Of a DNA stretch of 64,000 nucleotides, positions 24,766 through 36,612 are shown piece by piece. A program made the position numbers and the translations under genes. Below the pieces are notes generated by a model, which did no database searches, was not told where the DNA came from, and saw nothing but the letters and a program-made list of their open reading frames with translations. Each line of letters opens with the position of its first letter. The stretch's first letter is position 1. Origin of the DNA: Epiperipatus broadwayi (Eukaryota; Onychophora; Udeonychophora; Euonychophora; Peripatidae); NCBI GenBank assembly GCA_028023455.1, contig JAQFVV010000056.1:4363717-4427716 (forward strand), in the 5' to 3' direction.

Positions 24766-26305
24766 GAATAATATCAGAAATACAATAATACAAATCTTAA
24801 AAAATAATGAATTACTGAAAATTGATAAGATCACATGAACTGCAGCCATAAAATTTTGACATTCTGTTGAACAGGTTGTCCAATACACTGGTATGTTCTA
24901 TTAAATCAAATATTACCAAGACATAAATGAAGGGGGGGGGATGAAACAAAAGATCAAGAAGATCTTATGTCTGTGGTAGTGATTATTCTAGATATTTCTA
25001 TTTTCAATAGTACTTTTATATCATGATGACAATTCATAAAATTAGTATGTTCATTAAATATTGTCTTAGAGATAATAAAAGTAATATGTTTCCATTTAAA
25101 ATTATAAAGAGGATTAAAAATTAAAATTGTATTATAATAAAAGTTGGATATATTTTTCTAAAATTATCTGCTGCCTAATACATGTTTCTCCAGGTCAGTG
25201 GAATTGTTACTTTGATAGATTATTTTAATGTCTATACTTCTCTCATCAAGAATCTTATTACAGCTTGGCTTTCTGTTTTCTAAATGCCTTTGTTTTCCAA
25301 AATACAAATGACCATTTGTTAATTGATCTTTTTGAAAACATAAGCACGATTAATCTAGAATATGATTTTCATTTCTTATTTTATTCATTAATAGATTTTA
25401 TAGTTTTTAAAATGCACTTCTTTGGCTTAAAATGAGGGGAGGTTTTAAAAAATTGTAATGAATAAAAATATCATTTTTCTGCCACATCATTTCTTTTATT
25501 TTAATGTTTTCAACAAATCTGCCTTAGATGTCCAATTTTTAGACTGCATTTGATTTAAAAATCTTCTTACTAATGCATAAATAAAATTCTTAACCTTCTT
25601 CATTTTATAAAAAAAAAATCATGAGGTTTTTTACTTACTCACGGTTATTCAGTGTTTATAAACACTTAAATTAAATCCCTAATATCTTTGTACCTGAAAA
25701 CAGCTTTTCCATATACATCTAAAGTTGTGGCCCTACCTCAAAATGGATTTTGATTGCAACACTCACTTCAAATGCCTTAGATGCATATCATATATCAAAC
25801 ATTGTTGGACATATTAATTTAAAAAATTAAAAAATGAATTTAGAAGAAACTATTTTTTATTGGTGATGCATTTCTTGTGAGTAATAGTCTTAAGTAAAAA
25901 TATGCTTAATAAGTTTCAAATAAAATGTTACCACAATAATCTATGTTGAGTCATCATTTTTACATTTTCCTACATGAAAGAATGTTTATATTATATCCAA
26001 GTTAAATGTGATAGACATAAAAAATGTGGCTTCATTTTTAATATCCTCTTTATTTGCAATGGGAAAAAACAAAATATTTTATTTTTGTGTGTTAGTAATC
26101 AAATTGTGAAAGTAGAAATATTTGATACCATAATTGTAAGTTGTATTTATGTATTGGACTATTTCCATCATCTAATATAAGTAATGAATGTCTTTAGACA
26201 AATTTAACTTTATTTAAATATTCCAAATACATTCAACTGTTTGTTAGTAATAGCACACAGGTTGTTTTGAGGCACATTATTCTCCTCTCTTCTTCATATG
26301 TTGCT
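24766..26305. other. AT-rich non-coding DNA, nothing recognised
   Basis: No motif-bearing frame. A G run lies near 24932-24940. A frame at 25974-26180 looks like chance. Confidence 0.5.
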
Positions 26306-26309
26306 GGTC

Positions 26310-26405
26310 TTATTAGTGATAGTACTAACATGGGATTTGAACCTAGACCTTTAGATTATTAAATATTACTGTTTTTAAATTAATGCTTTAACTGATCTAT
26401 CCTGA
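26310..26405 (-). repeat. tRNA-like SINE relic
   Basis: On the minus strand a box-A-like TAGATCAGTTA (26389-26399) is followed by box-B-like GGTTCAAATCC (26333-26343), one change from the consensus. It abuts the 3' side of the PLE relic at 26400-27200. Confidence 0.55.
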
Positions 26406-27200
26406 CCAAGGCAACAGTCATTAGAAATTTTATATACTTATCTATGAAGTGCCTTCTGATTTCTCTACTTTTTTCTGAGAACAAAGTTGATTAATGGTTT
26501 TCATAGTCACACTAGGTTGACTTATGTGGCTGTCCACCATTGTCACATGAGCATTCTCTTTAAACTTTCTTCTTTGTATCTTTTTCTCTATCCAATATTT
26601 TTGTATTTCCCCCAATTGAACATATGTTCATTGGTATATAAATAGTCTGCCATCTTAGACCCATCTGTTGTCTCTCTTTTAATTACCAGTTTGCATTCTT
26701 GGAATTGGTTTTCAATGGGGTTACTGGTCTCACCAATATACATTTTCCACATTCACATGGTATTTTGTAGATGCATTTTTTTTTGCTTTTCAGCATTTCA
26801 AGTTTAGTCTTGGTAGATGAAAGAATTCCTCATGGTGTGGTATGGCTCTGGAAAGCTATACTAATATACCGATTGCAGATTTTTGCAGATTTTCTTTAAT
26901 CGACTGCTATTTTTGATATGTATGGATAAACTACTGTACCAATAATTGATTTTTTCTTTTGATGTTTTTTTTGTCTATTTAATATTTTCTTAATAATAGG
27001 TGATGGATAACCATTTTTCATAAGGGTTTGTTTTATGTAGATGTTATTTTTTCAAATCATTGGTTTCTGAACAAACTTCTTTTCCTCTGTTCCATAGTGA
27101 TAGTATAGTTTCATGGTTTGTGTTTCTGGTGTGATTGGAAGTATATGCTAAGTCTGTTTATTTATTATGCTTTGTAATTGTATCTTCTTAATATCACATT
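26400..27200 (-). pseudogene. PLE relic: post-RT region and GIY-YIG domain, lineage 3
   Basis: In minus-strand order there is a Cys/Asn-rich linker (EVCSETNDLKK, then IKQTLMKNGYPSPIIKK, about 27090-26990), followed by SIKENLQKSAIGI. The GIY-YIG domain then reads KIPCECGK and, after a one-base shift, YIGETSNP (about 26770-26720). It continues KRETTDGSKMADYLYTNEHM and NWGKYKNI to about 26590. CECGK-xx-YIGET is the typical signature of one Penelope-like lineage and differs from both other PLE relics here. Several frameshifts and stops make it a pseudogene. RT motifs further upstream were not found. Confidence 0.75.
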
Positions 27201-27681
27201 TAAAATAGGAAATCACTGAGCAACATTTTTATTGTGCAGTGTGCCAATATACATCTTCTCTTTAATTATTATACTACTTAACTGTGTTGTTATAAATTTT
27301 CTCTTTATTTATTATATTACTTAATTCATAATAAACCATAAAGAATTGTATTCACATATCTGAAGCTCTATTGCTGTGTTAAAAAGCATTGACATTATAC
27401 TAACATCTTGTCCCATAGTGAGTAGTACATTTACCTGTTGTGATTGCACATAATTAAACATAGAAAATTAATTACATTCCAGGTGAATAAACAGATTATT
27501 AACCCACAAAGATGATTCTTACTTTTGAATATTTGATAATGCAATTTCAACATGCAAATGTATTCAAATTGATAAAAAGTTAGCTTCATTATAGAATATT
27601 TGTTATTTCCAATTTATCTCCTAAAATATAAAAAGAAAAATTACAAACTTTAGAAACAGAGGCTAGGAAGAAGTAGTTAGA

Positions 27682-27836
27682 TAAATAATTATTAACTAAT
27701 TTAGCTATCATGTCTATTAGGGATCAACTAATAAGTATTTTGCTATTATTAATCATTAGTTAAATAATTATTAACTAATTTAGCTATCATGTCTATTAGT
27801 GGTCAACTAATAAGTATTTTGCTATTATTAGTCAAA
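27682..27836. repeat. Tandem duplication, period 79
   Basis: The unit containing TTTAGCTATCATGTCTATTA and GGTATTTTGCTATT-like sequence occurs at 27682-27757 and 27761-27836 with only a couple of differences. Confidence 0.85.
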
Positions 27837-28831
27837 GAATAAGAATTCCAGGTTAATCTGAAATGTTTAAATCGTTGTTAATATGTAATTATAATATGAT
27901 ACATACTTCACTTCTAGTGGGGAAATATCATATTGCTATGGGTTCTGAAGCCATAAGTATTTTTAAACCAATCACATATCATTTTTAATGAGATGTTTAA
28001 TCTATGTATGGGACTCTACATGGAGAAATCAAGAAAAAGTGTTGGAGTTATCTTGTTTGTACAGACATCTGTTGAGATATTTCATTAAGTTTTCATGTAT
28101 TTTATTCTGATATTTTAATTCCCAAAAAATTTAAAGGTATCAGAATAATCAAAAATGCAATGACTTCAAATGAATTTTAAGAAACCTTGATATGTTTGAG
28201 CATTGTTATACAATTTCACTTACTTTGCAAGATTACTTTTAAAAAAATTTTTGAATATCTAAAATCTTGATTTTTTTTTTGCAAAATTTATTAATATTTA
28301 CAATTATTTGTGCACAATAATTGTGTAATAATTATTAAAAATCAAAAGTATACATGATTACACATTTATGGTATCTGTATATGTTTTATTTTTAAAAATA
28401 AAAGATAATAAAAACTAGCATTGTACTAACAAAGCGAATTAGAGTTCATTAAATATGCTTTTTCTAACAAATCACAAACATATAACTATCAACCATCTGT
28501 TGGAACATATTTTAATATTGTAAAAAAATATTTTAAAAGTTTATATTTTAAAGCATGATTTGATAAATTTATCAGATATTGATATTTATTTGTTCACCTT
28601 TTAAACACAAATGTTAATAAAAAAAGAGTTATTGATTTTACAAAATCAATTTTTTTCTTCCAATCATTGAATAACAAAAACATTCTTTTTATTATGATCT
28701 TATTTTTACAATATTTGCAATTCAAATAAGATTTTTTTAAATTGATTATTTAAATTTTTACCAAATCATGTTCAATTTATTATATCCTGATTATAGAATA
28801 AAGATTTAATACTAAAATCAAATATTGAAAG

Positions 28832-29071
28832 CTTCCAAAACTCTCTCTAGGTAGAATAATTAAATCTGGCACATTTCTAGACAGTTTTAAATGTTGTTTC
28901 ACTCATTTACACTTTAAAGATCTTGCTAGGATAAATAAAGATTCTCTTAATAACAAATCTGCATATATTAAAATAACATCAACTTTTATTAGATTCAGAG
29001 AAAAAAATACAATAGAATTAATTAAAAATGACCATACCATTAGTGAACATTCTGAAGACAAGCACTCTTAG
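28832..29071 (+). pseudogene. Unrecognised 80-codon open stretch, possibly a coding relic
   Basis: One frame is free of stops for about 79 codons in very AT-rich DNA, starting without ATG (LPKLSLGRIIKSGTFLDSF) and ending HSEDKHS before a TAG. It has a mixed composition (Cys-Cys, His, Asp, Arg) unlike neighbouring chance frames, for example FKCCFTHLHFKDLARINK. No family is recognised. It could be a fragment of a transposon gene or of a host exon, or chance. Confidence 0.3.
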
Positions 29072-29359
29072 GCATATTTATAATTTATTTTCATTTATTT
29101 GCACTTAATGTTATAAATTCATTTTTATTGGTCAGATCAAATTTTAATTGTTTGTAACATGTTAACTATATCAAAAAAGAAAAAAAAGAATTCATATTTG
29201 AAAACAGTAAATATATTTTTAAAATTCAATGTTTTTTTTTATCAACAAAATACTAATTTGTTAAAGTAACTCATAGTAAATTAAAAACATTTAGGGTTAA
29301 TATTTTTATTATTCCATATTAAACCAATATATGATGAATGATTTTTCATTATTTTTAAA

Positions 29360-29560
29360 GTGAAAGAATTGTCTGAACCTACCCTAGCAACTCTCTGAGG
29401 AGTGCCAGAGCATAAAACCATGGTCAGAGGTTTGGGGGGGTCCTGACAGAGATATTTTAAATGCTTTCTCTAGCTAAGCATTTATCACAAAGCTTGTTGA
29501 GGAATTGGCAATCCTCATTGTTTATAACTTACAAGCTTAAGAGAATAGGGTCATGTGATC
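29360..29560 (+). repeat. Dispersed repeat with hammerhead-like core, copy 1
   Basis: The copy shares long similarity with 40425-40600 (minus) and 53505-53655 (plus). At 29389-29432 it reads AACTCT-CTGAGGA-GTGC-CAGA-GCAT-AAAA-CC-AT-GGTC-AGAGGTT. This gives stem I (ACTCT with AGAGGT), the CTGANGA box, stem II GTGC/GCAT, a two-base-pair stem III and a GTC cleavage triplet. Only the GAAA box is changed, to AAAA. Downstream come TAAATGCTTTCTC and AAGCTTGTTGAGGAATTGGC. Confidence 0.7.
29389..29432 (+). ncRNA. Hammerhead-ribozyme-like motif, core mutated
   Basis: Minimal type-I-like arrangement with a very short stem III, as in the ribozymes of Penelope-like elements and retrozymes. The conserved G of the GAAA box is A here, so self-cleavage is unlikely from this copy. 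Confidence 0.55.
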
Positions 29561-32500
29561 TATAACTCTTATTTTGACTATTTAATTGTATTTCATCTTT
29601 TTATATACTTCCTTGTTGAAAGGCATTATAATTTAATGTCTTTTGTTTACTCAAACTTACTGCAGATGGCTCTTAAGTAGAGGAAATAGAATACTACTTT
29701 TATTACATACGATGAAAGCGAGCTTCCTGTTATGCTGCATTTGGTAAATATTTTGCAAATAATATATCTTAATTTAAAAAAAAGATAAATAAAAAATGAA
29801 TTCATCTATTTCATGTATCTTTTTTACATTTATAATTTATTTTTTTGTAATAAAATTTGATCCATCTTTTAAATACCATTTACATAAAAAATTTAAAAAA
29901 GTTAAAAGTCGGTTTCCACCTTTTCTTTTTTTTTTTGTTTGCTTAATTCAGAGGTTTGTTTTATATTTGCTATTTTGTACAAAAACTTGAAAAATAAATC
30001 ATGAATTATTAAAATACCGTATTTTATTTTTGCTGTTAAAAACATAAATGAGAGAGAGAAGAAACAAATGATTATATCATCAGATGCCTCAATTTATTTG
30101 CTATATTGTTTCTTTTTTTAAAAAAAAAAACAAAAAACAAGAAAATATAAAATAGTATTTCAGTCAAAACGCATTTATAAGATAAAAATAATCTCTAAAT
30201 CGTCTTTCTAAGCAGAAACTAAACTGTTGAATGCTGAGGGTTTAAAGTTTTACGTTTTTGTTCTCTTACTAACAATTATTAAATACTATCTATGGATTAT
30301 AAATTGACTAGCTATAGTTGGGTTGGCTTTTGGCTGGCTTGTATCCTGACACATTAAGGCTTTTCATATTTAAATAATAACAAAGATTTAATTAATATTA
30401 AATTAATTTTATGCTTACGTTTACAAATTATTGTAAAATATAGTCCTTAAATTATGCATGATCTTGATATGAAAGATAAAGTAGATAACATCATTGTTAT
30501 AAGTAACGTGATAGATGATAATAAGAATATGTTAATTAGGTCGACGGAAACGTGTGTGCATTTGTATATCGCATACACTTACATATTAGTCATGTTTCTG
30601 AATAATTATTAATATATAATAAAATGTGTGTTTTTTTTAATGATCATCTTACCAAATATATCATTTTACAGTTGATAAAATTTTCTGCTTCAAATCCTAA
30701 CTTTTGCTTCACTTGATCCAACTTAAGAACATAAAATATTGCGACATTGCATTATTATATGCTGGTGGAGGATCTGTGATTGAGTTTAAAAGATTGATCA
30801 AATATCATATCTTTTGTATATAAAATACAAGTTTGTATTTTACATTTTATTGTATGTGAAGTGCCATGTAGTATGATATCTAAAAAAAAATAGCACCCAA
30901 ACTTATGAGTGTCATGATCTTGGATTTAGATCAATGTGGAACTTATTTCTTATTTTCTCTCAGACGATGATTTCCAAGTAAACTTAATTTTTTTCACATA
31001 ACCTAATTATTGATAAATGAATATTTAGCTACAGCTATTTTTACTTAAGAGTTCACCTAGAAAGAAAAAAACTTTAAATCCCTCATTTATTGCTAGTTGA
31101 CTAGCCTAATGAAAAATGTCTTCCCCACTGTTTTTCTGGAGATAAATCGCTGTTGGGTTCTGCAATGATAGAGAAATAGTCTTCAAGGTCCATGAATGTG
31201 GCTAAATATGTATCTGGCGCTCAAACAAACCATTCGACTATTATTACAAACGAGTTCTGGAGAGGTCTTTGTGTGGGGGAGTATGTAAAACTTTTATTTT
31301 TATTTTACTAACATCTATAAGAAATATTACACAGCATATATAGGGTTTCTAGAGTAACTCCATATTTTTAAATTAAAATTTCTATTATATATGTATGCAC
31401 ACGTCACATATATAAACGTATTAAAATGTAAACTACGTTTTTTTTTTTTTTTTTTAAAAGGTAAACGTACATTTTATAGTTTTGTTTTAAATTGACATAT
31501 TAATAAAGTGTATACAGTAGAGTCTTGACGTCACAAGCCATATTTGAGTCTATAAATACATTGATTAGGCTTTTGAAAACAAACTAAAGATCATGAAAGA
31601 TATATCAAAGAAAATATTTATTAGAATAAAGTTCATGTCAAATAAAGTTTAAAAAGAAATTAAGATAGAGCTTTTTTCCCCTTTTAATCCGTTGACCCCG
31701 ATTCTTAAAAACTGAATAATTGCGTTTAGTACAATAACTGCTGGTTAAGGAGTAAGAGAATTAAATCTTAAATCTTTTCTTCTTTTTTTAAGAGTGAGAG
31801 AGAAAGAGAAAAGCGATGTGGAGAAAAAGAAAAAATATGTAAAATGAAATGAAAACAAAAGATTTAATCAAAGTAATGAATTACCATATTGAGAAAAATA
31901 AATATGTTAAAAAGTAATACAATCAAATTGTGCGTGCGTGTGTGTGGTTATTATTTAAATTATTTTATTTTTTTAAAGCTAGATTACAGTATTATTGACC
32001 AAGCATCAGCTGACTTTTAACAAGTATGGTAATGTTAAAAATCTTTATGGCTTGCTAAAACACGGCAAGTTAAGATCATTTGACTTTGAATAACATATGC
32101 TCAGCTACAATGAATACTGATTACTTATCCACATTATAATCCATTGGTACTCTGTCAAAACATTGAAATCCTAATTAAGCTTCATCCATGTAGCAGAAAA
32201 TGGAAGAACAATGCTGACAGCCTACACTCGCAGCTGAGATGCGTTTACTCTCCTTCGTGACTCATAGGATAGAGTGGATGTTGAAAATGCAAATGTAGTC
32301 TACCACAGGATGGCCAGACAAAAGAAAAATGAAAAATGAATAAAAAGAGGAAGGGTTGATGTTCACTTACTAGAGGCTGGAACAATGTTGACTGTACAGA
32401 GGTCACTAACTAAAAATAAAGCGGAGGAGTTTTAATCCCCTTTTTTTTGACATGATCTGCTCATCATATCTAATACATCCTGTCCTTCTATTGTGGACAA

Positions 32501-34129
32501 GTGGCAGTAGATTGTAGACTAACCTATTTTATATCATATTTAAAACATCAAAAATGGTAATAAATTGAAAATAAATCATTAAGCTTATGTTGAGATAGCT
32601 GAGTCAAGTTATATATCTATTTTTTCTCTCTCTTACTGCTTTACAAATAGATATGAGAGGGTTAATCAAGATACAATGAACGTTAATAAATTGGCCTAAT
32701 GAAGTGTCTGGCTGATAACACACAGATAATGTAATTGAAGAGCCTAGATTGAACAGCTGATAGCTCTATTTACACATTATTTAGAGAGTTTGCTTTAAAT
32801 CTTAAAATTAATTAGCCTGACAGTCAAAAATTGATTATTAAAACGAGAAGAAGGAAAAAATCTCCACAATATAAAGGATCATTAGTAAAATCATGTTTCA
32901 GATTTTATCATTGAAGCAAACAAATTGTTATTTATACTGAGGATAAAAAAAATCCTTCTCATTGCTTAAATAGTCAAGGTCAGCTGCGATAGGAAAATAA
33001 TGCCGAATAATCTCTGAATAAAGAAAGGAAATTCCTAAGAAAGTTATTTATATATTAAACAAATGATTGAAAAAATTATGCAATACATTTCTTTCTTTTT
33101 ATGTTTGTGTATATACATGGATGTTTAGGTGCAAAAAGAGTGCTATTAACTAAAAAACGCTTTCTGAGCTTGTAAAGGAACTGAACAGATCGTTTCTTTT
33201 AATGTATAAAATTCATACGTTTTTTGATTCTGCAACTGTTATTAGCATACTATTTTTCACATAGGAATGAAAAGACTATTCATCAATATGCGTCAACTAA
33301 TATGTTTGCATTTACTAGTTTTTACTTATGGCTTAAAACGAAGAGAATGCCACAATCTATCTTATCTGAAGGCTAATAGTTTTTATCATAGATATCATTA
33401 CTGATGCTTTTTTTTAAAACTTTTTTAGTAGTACTGCTTAATTGTGTCTATGTACATTTGTGTGAATGATAGTTTTTATGTTTACACTTACCACAGATAT
33501 AAATTATGATCTTCATTTATTGAAGTTCATGGTTGATGAGCAGAAACTGTGGATACTAAGAACCATCAAATTAAACCACTAAACATCACATGGCACTATT
33601 GTACGGAGAGTTTAACCTCTATATGAATCATCAAATTACAGACCTAAAATATTATTTATCATTATTTTAATTTGTTAACTTTCAAATGTAGATGTATTTC
33701 AATGCATTATAACTTTAAATAAGCAAATTAAAAAATTAAATATTTGTAATAATGATAATATATTTTAGTACATGTAGATACATGCTGTTTATAAATAGAT
33801 ATGAAGTTCAATTTATATGTTGGCAAATAAATAAGCAGATATTAAATATTTTGAGATTAACTCATTGCAACTGTTAATATATGGTAAGAATGTCCCATAC
33901 CCTTCAGCATGTGACGATACATTTTAAAGCAAATGGAGATGATACCTTTTTACCTTTTTTCTCCATATATCATAGGATTATCTGTAATGCCTTTGCTAGA
34001 AGGAATGACTCTTTAGTCAATCTGATATTTATTTGTAAATATTTTTAAATCTTGACATATATATTTGGCAAGTGTATTTTTATTTTATTTTTAATCTTGC
34101 TAATAATAATTTAAATACTAATACTATGT
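29561..34129. other. Non-coding DNA; more complex stretch 31900-33000
   Basis: No coding frame with motifs. A T17-like run lies near 31439-31456. The part 31900-33000 is poorer in simple repeats than its surroundings and holds clusters of short sites such as TAATTGA, TTAATTAGC, TGACAG and CAGCTG (about 32720-32840). That could mark a regulatory element, but nothing proves it. Confidence 0.4.
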
Positions 34130-34264
34130 AAGGAATAAGAATTTTACAGCGCTAAATGTTTTATGCAATATTTTGAAATTAATTCATTGCTAAAGGGCAA
34201 GATATGGCAATGAGTTAATATCAAAACATTAAATAAAATATTTAGCACTGTAAATTCTTATTTA
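34130..34264. repeat. Hairpin element, about 60-bp arms
   Basis: AAGAATTTTACAGCGCTAAA at the left (34137-34156) is mirrored by TTTAGCACTGTAAATTCTTA at the right (34241-34260). Pairing runs inward to ATTCATTGC / GCAATGAGTTAA around a loop of roughly 10 bases. A further fragment of the inner arm (GATTAACTCATTGCAAC) lies at about 33855-33871. Confidence 0.75.
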
Positions 34265-34333
34265 TTATTTTAAATATTTTTAATTAATGGAATTTGTTAA
34301 GAATAGATATATTATGTATTAGCGATATTTATA

Positions 34334-34451
34334 AATAATGATAATTATAAGTGTATATGAGCTGAAGTTATGGTCTATTTATGTGGTAGTAAAAATAATG
34401 ATAATTATAAATGTATATTAGCTGAAGTTATGATTTATTTATGTGGTAGTA
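34334..34451. repeat. Tandem duplication, period 60
   Basis: AATAATGATAATTATAA followed by AGCTGAAGTTATG and TATTTATGTGGTAGT occurs twice with an exact 60-base period and a few substitutions. Confidence 0.85.
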
Positions 34452-34920
34452 AGTTGTAATACAATTATTTTTGTAAGGATAGAATTAAATAATATTTGAA
34501 AGATGAAAACTCAGCTGCCAACTTTGAATGTAGAGAAAAATGATAGTTTCCATAAATTTGTAGAATTTTCAGCAAAAAAAAAAATCTGTGCATTATAACT
34601 TTTTTTAAAGAAAAATATGAAGAATAAATGCAGATGAAACTATCTAAATGAAGGCATGATAGAGTTGAATTACATTTCAAGTAACATAAAAATTGTATTT
34701 TAAGATTGAAATGCACTGAATATATTAAATATAGAAAAGGGTAATGAATTAATGAGATTTAAAATATATGTCAAAGCTTGAGAAATAGTTGATATTTCTA
34801 ATTTTTAGAAATTCTTTTCATATAGATCTGCATCCAGTTCACTATCTATATATTTTGGTATCTTTGGTTTTGTAAAACCAAAGTCACCATCACTCCATGG
34901 GCAGAATTAGTATAAAATGA

Positions 34921-35532
34921 TTTAAACACCACATGATTATCATTTCCTAAGCTTACACAAGCTCTTAAAACAGTAGCAAACTTTTCATACAATAGTGTCT
35001 TCCAGTATAAGCCTTAGTAATCAATGAAGGCAAGAAGATCTGTGCATAGAATTCTTATCTAGTGCCTACTCATCAAATATCCATGAGCTATTTTCTAGCT
35101 TGTGGCTTTTATTAGTAAGGAGCTTTGGATCAGATATCACTGCACCAAAACATAGATTCTGAATGGGGTTCAGATCTGTATGATCATACAAGTGGATGAG
35201 TTTGGATTGAAAACATTATTGTAGTTTCATCTTGGGTTCACAGCTTTATAGTTAACTACATAGGTAAAATGTGATTGCTGGACAGTTGCATTTGATTGCA
35301 AGATCTAGATATAGTGCTCTCAGATCCAAGGCACCTCACTAATAAAAGCTACAAGTTAGAAACTAGCCTAGGGATAATGGATGAGTAGGAACTAGATAGG
35401 AATTTTATACACAAACTTTTTTGCAACCATTGATTACTAAGGCTTGTTGCATTGGGCGACCCTATTGCTTGGAGAGTTTGCTTCTGTTTTAATAATTTAA
35501 GCATAGGAAATGATGATCATGTGATGTTTAAA
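34921..35532. mobile_element. TTAA-flanked fold-back element (MITE)
   Basis: Arms of at least 200 bases, 34921-35120 and 35334-35532, are inverted copies with moderate divergence. Examples are CACATGATTATCATTTCCT against its mirror near 35504-35524, and CTTAGTAATCAATG against CATTGATTACTAAG at 35429-35442. Pairing weakens but may go on to about 35160 and 35295. Each end has TTAA (34922-34925 and 35528-35531) followed inward by ACAYCACATGAT. TTAA target duplication with inverted ends suggests mobilisation by a piggyBac-type transposase. There is no coding capacity. Confidence 0.75.
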
Positions 35533-36251
35533 ATTTGATATCTTTATATCACCAATATTGTCCTGCAAAAAATATAGAAAAAGAGTTATCAAGCTATATT
35601 TCCTAATGTTTAAAAATGAAAATGTCTTAAGAAAATATTGAAACTTGGTTTTTACACTGCCACTAGTTATTAGTTATAGCTGAATTCAGCTCAATTTTAA
35701 TTAGATACATAAATTTACTACCTAATAAATGACTTAATTATAACAGACTGATCTTTTATTCATAATATTGCACCGCATATACTGGACACAACGTACAGCT
35801 ATATATGACTATTTCACTTTAATATTATTTCATACGTAAATTGTTACTTCAACAGGAAGGCTTGAAGCCAAAATTCAGTTGTGTGTTTTTTTATACATTC
35901 ACATAATATAACTATGTAAAAAGTCTGAATATGTAATTACATCATCTCTTGTTAACCATTTTATAACTGATTTAAAATGAATATATTTGATTATTGTTCT
36001 TTTTTTTTTTTGTCAGGTAGATAAAATTGGTTGCTTCAAATTTGAGCTAAGAATAAAATCATCTCACAAGAAAAATAATAATAATGACGATGACATAAAA
36101 GAAATTAATGAAAATAAGTAGTATAATAAATTTATAAACAGTTTGGAATGAGAAAATAAAGAAGTGTGCAATCATTAAAATTAACATATTTAATTAAGTT
36201 AAAATGGTGATGAACTTCTTAGATGTTTAGAGTAGAAAAGTGCATTGAATG

Positions 36252-36262
36252 GGGGGGGGGGT
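36252..36262. repeat. G homopolymer
   Basis: Run of about eleven G on the plus strand in otherwise AT-rich DNA. Confidence 0.8.
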
Positions 36263-36538
36263 GATAATCATATTTAATAAATCATTTGGGAAATAATAAA
36301 GAAAAAACTTTCTGGAGAGCAAAATGACAAAAAATATAAATAATAGTATCAGCAAAGACTATAAATTATCATAAAATCTAAAACAAGTATAAATAAAAAA
36401 CGAAAAGAAATACAAACAGCACAAACCATAAAAGATATGGAGATATCTATTTGCTAAATATCAAAGGCGTTTATAAAAATATATATATATAAAAAATGGA
36501 TAATAATAATGAAAAGATGATTCAATAAATGAACATAC

Positions 36539-36539
<1 letters not shown>

Positions 36540-36600
<61 letters not shown>

Positions 36601-36612
36601 CATCATCATCAT
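36540..36612. repeat. AAT trinucleotide microsatellite
   Basis: About twenty ATA/TAA units without interruption, then a short ATC run. It creates an artificial poly-isoleucine frame on the minus strand, which is not a gene. Confidence 0.95.

Noticed and set aside
36000-36020. Splice acceptor (T run followed by GTCAG)
   Set aside because: No coding exon follows in any frame; T runs before AG are common here.
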